From NCBI GenBank assembly GCA_036365515.1, contig CM070873.1, forward strand, positions 88,123,948-88,187,947: DNA of 64,000 nucleotides. Direction: 5' to 3'. The number at the start of each line of letters is the position of its first letter. Within the stretch, counting starts at the first letter, position 1. Source of the stretch: Torymus aiolomorphi (taxonomy: Eukaryota > Arthropoda > Insecta > Hymenoptera > Torymidae). Position numbers and translations under genes: made by a program. Positions 58,939 through 64,000 of this stretch are shown piece after piece. The notes below the pieces were generated by a model. That model saw nothing but the letters and a program-made list of their open reading frames with translations. It was not told the origin of the DNA and did no database searches.

Positions 58939-59350
58939 GGGGATGCCTTATACCGACAGAGTTCTCTGTCGTACCGACCCCAACGTCTTTAATTAAATAT
59001 TAATTGTTAAAAGGTTTTTCTTAAATTCCAAGAGTCGACGCACAAAGGCAAACTTAACCTAATTCCCGGTCAAATTTCAGATAAATCTATTGAAAAATAA
59101 AGACGAAATTTGAAAAATCGCAAGATAACATATTTTGAGGTTAATATAGTAATATGCGACGTATTGCGATTTTTCACATTTTGTCTTTATTTTCTAATAG
59201 ATTTATCTCAAATTTAACCAGGAATTAGATAAGAAGTTTGCCTTTGTGCGTCGACTCTCAGAATTCAAGGAAAAGCTTATAACAATTAATATTTAATTAA
59301 AAACATTATGGTCGGTATGGCAGAGAACTCTGCTGGTATAAGCCATACCC
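58939..59350. mobile_element. 412-bp palindromic MITE
   Basis: GGGGATGCCTTATACCGACA and GAGTTCTCTG pair with CAGAGAACTC and TGGTATAAGCCATACCC. Long arms include AAGAGTCGACGCACAAAGGC and its near-complement at 59245-59263. The GGGGATGCCTTA end resembles the unit start at 43412. Confidence 0.8.
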
Positions 59351-60380
59351 TTTGTTAGTAAGTAGAAATAAATTTTATTAAGATCAACCTAAGCTTACTT
59401 TATATTTTATTTTTAACATTTTTCTAAATGAATATTCAATGCTTCGTATACTTTATATTGGGGAAAGATGATAATGATAATAAAGGAATAATATATTCAT
59501 TTTATAGGAGAATTCAAGCAGACGCAGCGGCTAGTATCGCTCAAAAAGCGTTTCTCGTTTCTGGCATAGTGTATGGTAAACCGGACCACTGTAATCAGAT
59601 ATACAGTTTACTGAATATCTTGCGATTTTCTTAATTTATTAAGTTCCGTATAAGAATCTATGATGAGAACACCACTTGTGAGGTTGAAAGTCGTTTTCGA
59701 GATCTTGTCTTGTTATGGATATCTAGAGTGACATTTTCTCAGCAATGTCAGCATATATTTTTAACATAAAATCTCTTCACTGCTTAATAGTATATCTCAA
59801 AAAAAAAACTTATTTGTTTGGTATTAGTGAAGTTCCATAATAGTTAATGAGAATGTTAGAAATATTTTATTACTGTTGGTGAATATTTTAACATGTATTT
59901 TAATTGTTTTTACACTCATTATTACGTCTATTATATGTAATAATTATATTAATTATATTAATCTATTATATTATTTTTTTTTATTTTTGTAAATGACTCA
60001 TAGATATTTATTTAATTTTAAAAAAAGTAATTTGAGTTTTTTAGAAAAGACGGTTTGAGTATGTCTGAAAATTCTATAGAAGCCGGTACCGAGCCACTGT
60101 CCATTATTTGTCATGTACGTAGATAATATCCGCGGTGCCATTTTTAGCGAATAATGTTAAAAAGTTTCTTATCCTTGTAACGTGAAAATAAATACATTTT
60201 ATGTCAATATCAATAAATAATTAATTGCTAAACACTCAATCACTATCAAGAATATAATTTAACTTATGGATTTCACAAGCGTTTGTTAATCGGCCAATAA
60301 AAATATATAATTTTATCGCAACGTAAAACCACCGAATATTTTTGTGTTTCTGGGTTGTGATCCACATAAATTCCGTTATA
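59351..60380. other. AT-rich gene-free sequence
   Basis: No gene, RNA or clear repeat recognised. Confidence 0.4.
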
Positions 60381-60381
60381 T

Positions 60382-60534
<153 letters not shown>

Positions 60535-60606
60535 CATGTGAACAGTGAAGACGAAGCTAAAAAAATATGAAAGCGTATGCAATACAAAAAAGGCTAACTA
60601 CTTTAA

Positions 60607-60745
60607 CCTTTAGAGCACCGGAAAGCCAGTATACTGGCTCAACCCATGTTCGACACGTTACCCATGATGAATCGATGATATGAGATACCTTTTTCATGGG
60701 TTTTCTATGGGGGATAGAGCAGCTCAAATCCCGGTCCTCTAAAGG
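60607..60745. mobile_element. 139-bp piggyBac-like MITE in a TTAA target
   Basis: TTAA at 60603-60606 and 60746-60749 flanks CCTTTAGAGCACCGG ... CCGGTCCTCTAAAGG. An internal AGCCAGTATACTGGCT palindrome lies at 60624-60639. A TTAA duplication is diagnostic of piggyBac-type insertion. Confidence 0.8.
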
Positions 60746-60890
60746 TTAATTAAAAGTATCAACGTATAACGTTCTGCGACGGATTTGATCCTCCTGGAAT
60801 ACAAAAAATAAGACGGCATTTTTTTGCATATTAAACTTGTTCAACATAATCTATCTTTAAGTCTTATTATATCAATGCTATAGGGGAGAC

Positions 60891-61768
60891 CGAGGCTAGT
60901 TGGCCGACTTTCTACATTTTATTTTTTTTCTGCAAAACAGTATTAGTTAATTCACAAAACTATTTTAGTACATGCAAGTACTTCATATAGAGCATCTTCA
61001 TGATTTTTTTCAAAGTTGTAAATTGATCACAAAAAAAGTAGAAACAAGTTTCGAATTGTACGATTTTTGGTCAACCTGCTCCATAAGTGGGATAAGTTGA
61101 CCACATGCCTGTGGTAAGTTCACTGATAATAAATCATTGAGTAAATAACGATATTATTATATTATATAAAAGAATCACATATGAAAATGAGACATTAAAC
61201 AGAAAATAAGCTATAATTAGCTAAAAACTATAAATTACCCAAAATGTATAAATGGAGGTTTTATTAGACTTCCTTACATTTTCTGTGTCAACATTCAAGA
61301 ACTTTTATATATATAAAAAAATGTGTTAATTGGGTATTAAAATAGTAAAATGATTAGTTAAACAATGTGCCTGTTCTCAATAGGTCAGTCAACATGCCCC
61401 AAGCGAACACTAATTTAAAAATTCTCCTAATAATATTAAAAATTGAAAGATAAAAAAAATATCAAGTGGTCAAATTGTAAAAAAGCAATCATTTTGACCT
61501 ACGTTAAGAAAAAATATATTAACAAAATGTTTCAAAGAATTACACGACATTTTTCAAAATGTTAAATTTTCACCAACATCTCAAAAAGTTTTAAAACTTG
61601 CGAATTTCCAAAACGCATGATGCTCTCCGACTAAAAATAAAAAAACAAATATTCCTGATTCCATTTTACATTATTGACATCAATAGCCTTGACCTCCGTT
61701 ATGTCAATCACGAGTTATTAGCATTTTTCCAACCTGCCCCGCATGCCAACTAGCCCCGGTCTCCCCCA
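60891..61768. mobile_element. TIR element, TAGGGGAGACCG ends
   Basis: TAGGGGAGACCGAGGCTAGT with TGGC pairs with GCCAACTAGCCCCGGTCTCC with CCCA. CTA flanks both sides (60888-60890 and 61769-61771), a probable 3-bp duplication. GTTGACC / GGTCAA and AACCTGC motifs recur inside. Confidence 0.7.
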
Positions 61769-61771
61769 CTA

Positions 61772-63240
61772 TAAGTCAATAAAATTCAAGTAAATAAGAA
61801 TTTTGCATAAACAATGAGTCGCAGTTCTAAATAAAATTTTGAAGTATAACAAAAAAATAATGGTTTATCAAAAAGAAAGTTTGTGAATCAAACAATACTA
61901 TGTGAATCAACTGTTAAAACTTTTAACACATTTAGAAAAGAGTGATTCACAGTATTATAATACTTTCTTTTTCAATGACATAGAAACTCTATTAAAATTC
62001 TAAAGGCGTTACAAATTGAAACTGATTGAAAATAATTAGCGAGAATATTATTAACAATCAAGTTTAATAATTTATAAAATACGTCACTACGTGATTTTTA
62101 TCATATGAATAAAAAATATTGATGGTTTTTTAAATATAATGTTTTGAATAACAACATTTTCCAGTATCACATTAGTCACGATTAACACATTAGTCGTGCC
62201 AAATAAAATTATTTAGATTATATACTTATTGATATTTTGTGGATGCACTATCTACACACGAGATATAATCGAGTCTTGTATGTATATACTTTTCTTATGT
62301 GTTATAAAAGGCAGAAATGTGTCTACGCGAAATAATTATTAGGTAGAAATCAGTAGAAAATTTGTCTAATTTGTCGGTAGTGATGAAACGCTTTTCATTT
62401 ATTATTTGCGGCTATTCAATAGATTGGAAATGGAACGAAACAACCACGAAATATTTAGTTGTATTGTAATTTGACCTTACATAAAAAGCATTCAAAAGTA
62501 TGGAATAAGTTACCGAAATTTAAACGGACCACATTTATCCGCCTCATTCTGCTTCTATTCTCACTGGTCATATATCATAATACCGCAAATCTTTCTGGAC
62601 ATATTTTAAATAAGAAAACTAGCAAATGAAGCTTGAGTGTAGCTAAACCCGGCGTATAATAATATCTTTTTCAGATAAATTATAAAATTTATTTCCATAT
62701 TTGATTAGTATTAGTCCACCATTCCGCAACGCATGCACATCTACACAGCTAATTCATAATTAAAATTACGAATAAAATCTAACAAGCAATATCTTATGTC
62801 TGTGATATAATTTATATAATAATAAAGGATGACAAGAGTATTTTCAAGAAAATACTTAAGTTTGACCCTTCTGACGTTGCTACAGGTGTGGGTTTCTCCT
62901 TGTATCAGGTTTTCTCTATGCTACAGGCGCCTGTATTATATACATGATGTTTGATGGTATGTTTCGTGCTTCCATATCAAGAGGTCGGGATTAAAATCTA
63001 GCTATATAGTGTATGGGAGAGCCAATAAACAACTATAGCTATGTGGGTATGGGTTGGACAGTGAATAGAACAAGTAAAAGCTGTGACTCAAAAAAGAACC
63101 GTATTAGTAACTTGTAGCTGGTGAAATCGTGTTAATTTGGCTTCGAATGAAAACTCGATAGACGAATTGAGCATAATCTTTGTCCAGCTACATTTTACGT
63201 GAAATATCGAGGTCTCATTCCCTTCCTCGGAATTGTGATA
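61772..63240. other. AT-rich intergenic sequence
   Basis: Contains one imperfect palindrome (61870-61978, AGAAAGTTTGTGAATCA against TGATTCACAGTATTATAA). No gene recognised. Confidence 0.4.
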
Positions 63241-64000
63241 ATATCGTAATGCCGAGGAGAGAGAAAAGGTCGGCAGCGTGACTAAATTAAGAGGACGCGT
63301 GAGATGCGTCGTATACAAGAAGGAGGGCAACAGCCGCTTGCGCGCGTCGCGTTAATTTATGCGCCGGGGGAGAGACAGCCGAACTGTCCTATCCTCCGAG
63401 AGCACAAAGCAAGTATAAAGAGAGAGAGAGAGAGAGGCAGAGAGCTCCGGCAGCCTTGAATGCTCGATTTCCTATAAGGACGAGGAACGCTCTTGCGGCA
63501 GGCTAGGCATCACATGTGCGCGCGAGGGGACGGCCGCGAAGATTGCGCGGGCTGCGAGCAAGGCTGGTCGTTGACCGTAACAGGTGTCATGGACCGCAGC
63601 CACGTGAAATCCGCGCTCTTCGCGCTCAGCCGGACGTGCATTCTATCGATTCCGGAGCGATTTCACTGTAAACCGACTCTAATCTTCCGCACCTCGTGTG
63701 ATGTTAATATTTCCATCGCAAATCAACAAGCCGAAAATCTGACAAAGAGATATTGACACAGTTGAACTTTTTCCTGATAAAATTATCCTTACAAATTGCT
63801 CTGAACTAAAAGCTAACTTTACCGTATCTAATATTCGAATCTATGTATATTTAGTCAGAAAGCGTGCTGGTCACTCGTCATAATCTGAAAGTATTAGCAG
63901 GCGCACTGATCTATAGGTTATATTCATCGACAGATGCACTGTTGGCCAAGAAGCTTTTTTATTCTTTACAAATAACTTGCCTTATTGCCGACATCCATTA
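63241..64000. other. GC-richer region with a (GA)n tract; possible promoter or exon area
   Basis: 63280-63700 is markedly richer in CG than its surroundings, with a (GA)n run at 63418-63436. Open frames at 63088-63330 (minus) and 63493-63756 (plus) have no family resemblance. It could be the promoter of a neighbouring gene or the distal 5'UTR exon of the Spaetzle-like gene. Confidence 0.3.

Overview
This window looks like a stretch of an AT-rich insect genome, possibly hymenopteran; that is inferred from two recognisable genes and the style of the repeats, not proven. It shows eukaryotic hallmarks: GT-AG introns, long (AC)n and (GT)n microsatellites, transposon debris and almost no long open reading frames. 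Only two host genes can be supported, one near each end, both on the minus strand. Between them lie about 53 kb (roughly 1.6-54 kb) that are almost entirely transposable elements and satellite-like repeats.

Left edge (1-850): the first three coding exons of an SRRM1/SRm160-type PWI splicing co-activator. It starts at 711, runs off the window at position 1, and has a plausible TATA box at 818-826. Right edge (55791-58001): a complete four-exon gene for a secreted 229-residue Spaetzle-like cystine-knot protein. It has a signal peptide, an R-x-x-R processing site and seven cysteines in the C-terminal domain.

1.6-23 kb is a deep nest of non-coding inverted-repeat transposons. Four families there have termini CCC...GGG and appear to be flanked by 2-bp direct repeats: CCCGTATGG (family X), CCCACATAAAA (W), CCCGCGTAAAAA (T) and CCCTAATAGCAC (U). 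A fifth, E1 (CCCTGGCGAAAA), lies at 44.8-46.4 kb. A further set has CACTG...CAGTG ends (Y1, Z, Y2), also with 2-bp duplications. X1 (4902-17103) contains Y1, Z and W; T (17309-21250) contains U, which contains X2. Comparing X1 with X2 reconstructs the empty site of Y1. Each family interior is packed with its own short degenerate motif in both orientations, arranged in 90-460 bp tandem units. An ORF resembling the N-terminal part of an animal EnSpm/CACTA-type transposase (40499-41032), between arrays of ACAGGT-type repeats, hints at the kind of autonomous system that could mobilise such elements.

23-43 kb holds scattered pieces of other systems: a DDE-like transposase fragment (24891-25664), a THAP-domain element whose first exon sits in both arms of a fold-back (26445-27805), a 1.39-kb inverted/tandem array carrying 5S-rRNA-like segments (29926-34700), a 90-bp minisatellite with a long Arg/Pro-rich open frame (35085-37090), and a broken Helitron helicase (38352-39120). 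43-54 kb contains more palindromic MITEs, element E1 with TCACGTGA arrays and tRNA-like arms, and a second large CACTG element (Y2). 58.9-61.8 kb holds three further MITEs, one with a piggyBac-like TTAA target.

Recurrent tRNA-like (pol III A-box/B-box) segments sit next to a GGTAAGGTAG-type motif inside several otherwise unrelated elements. That association, and the overgrown motif interiors, are the most unusual features of the window.
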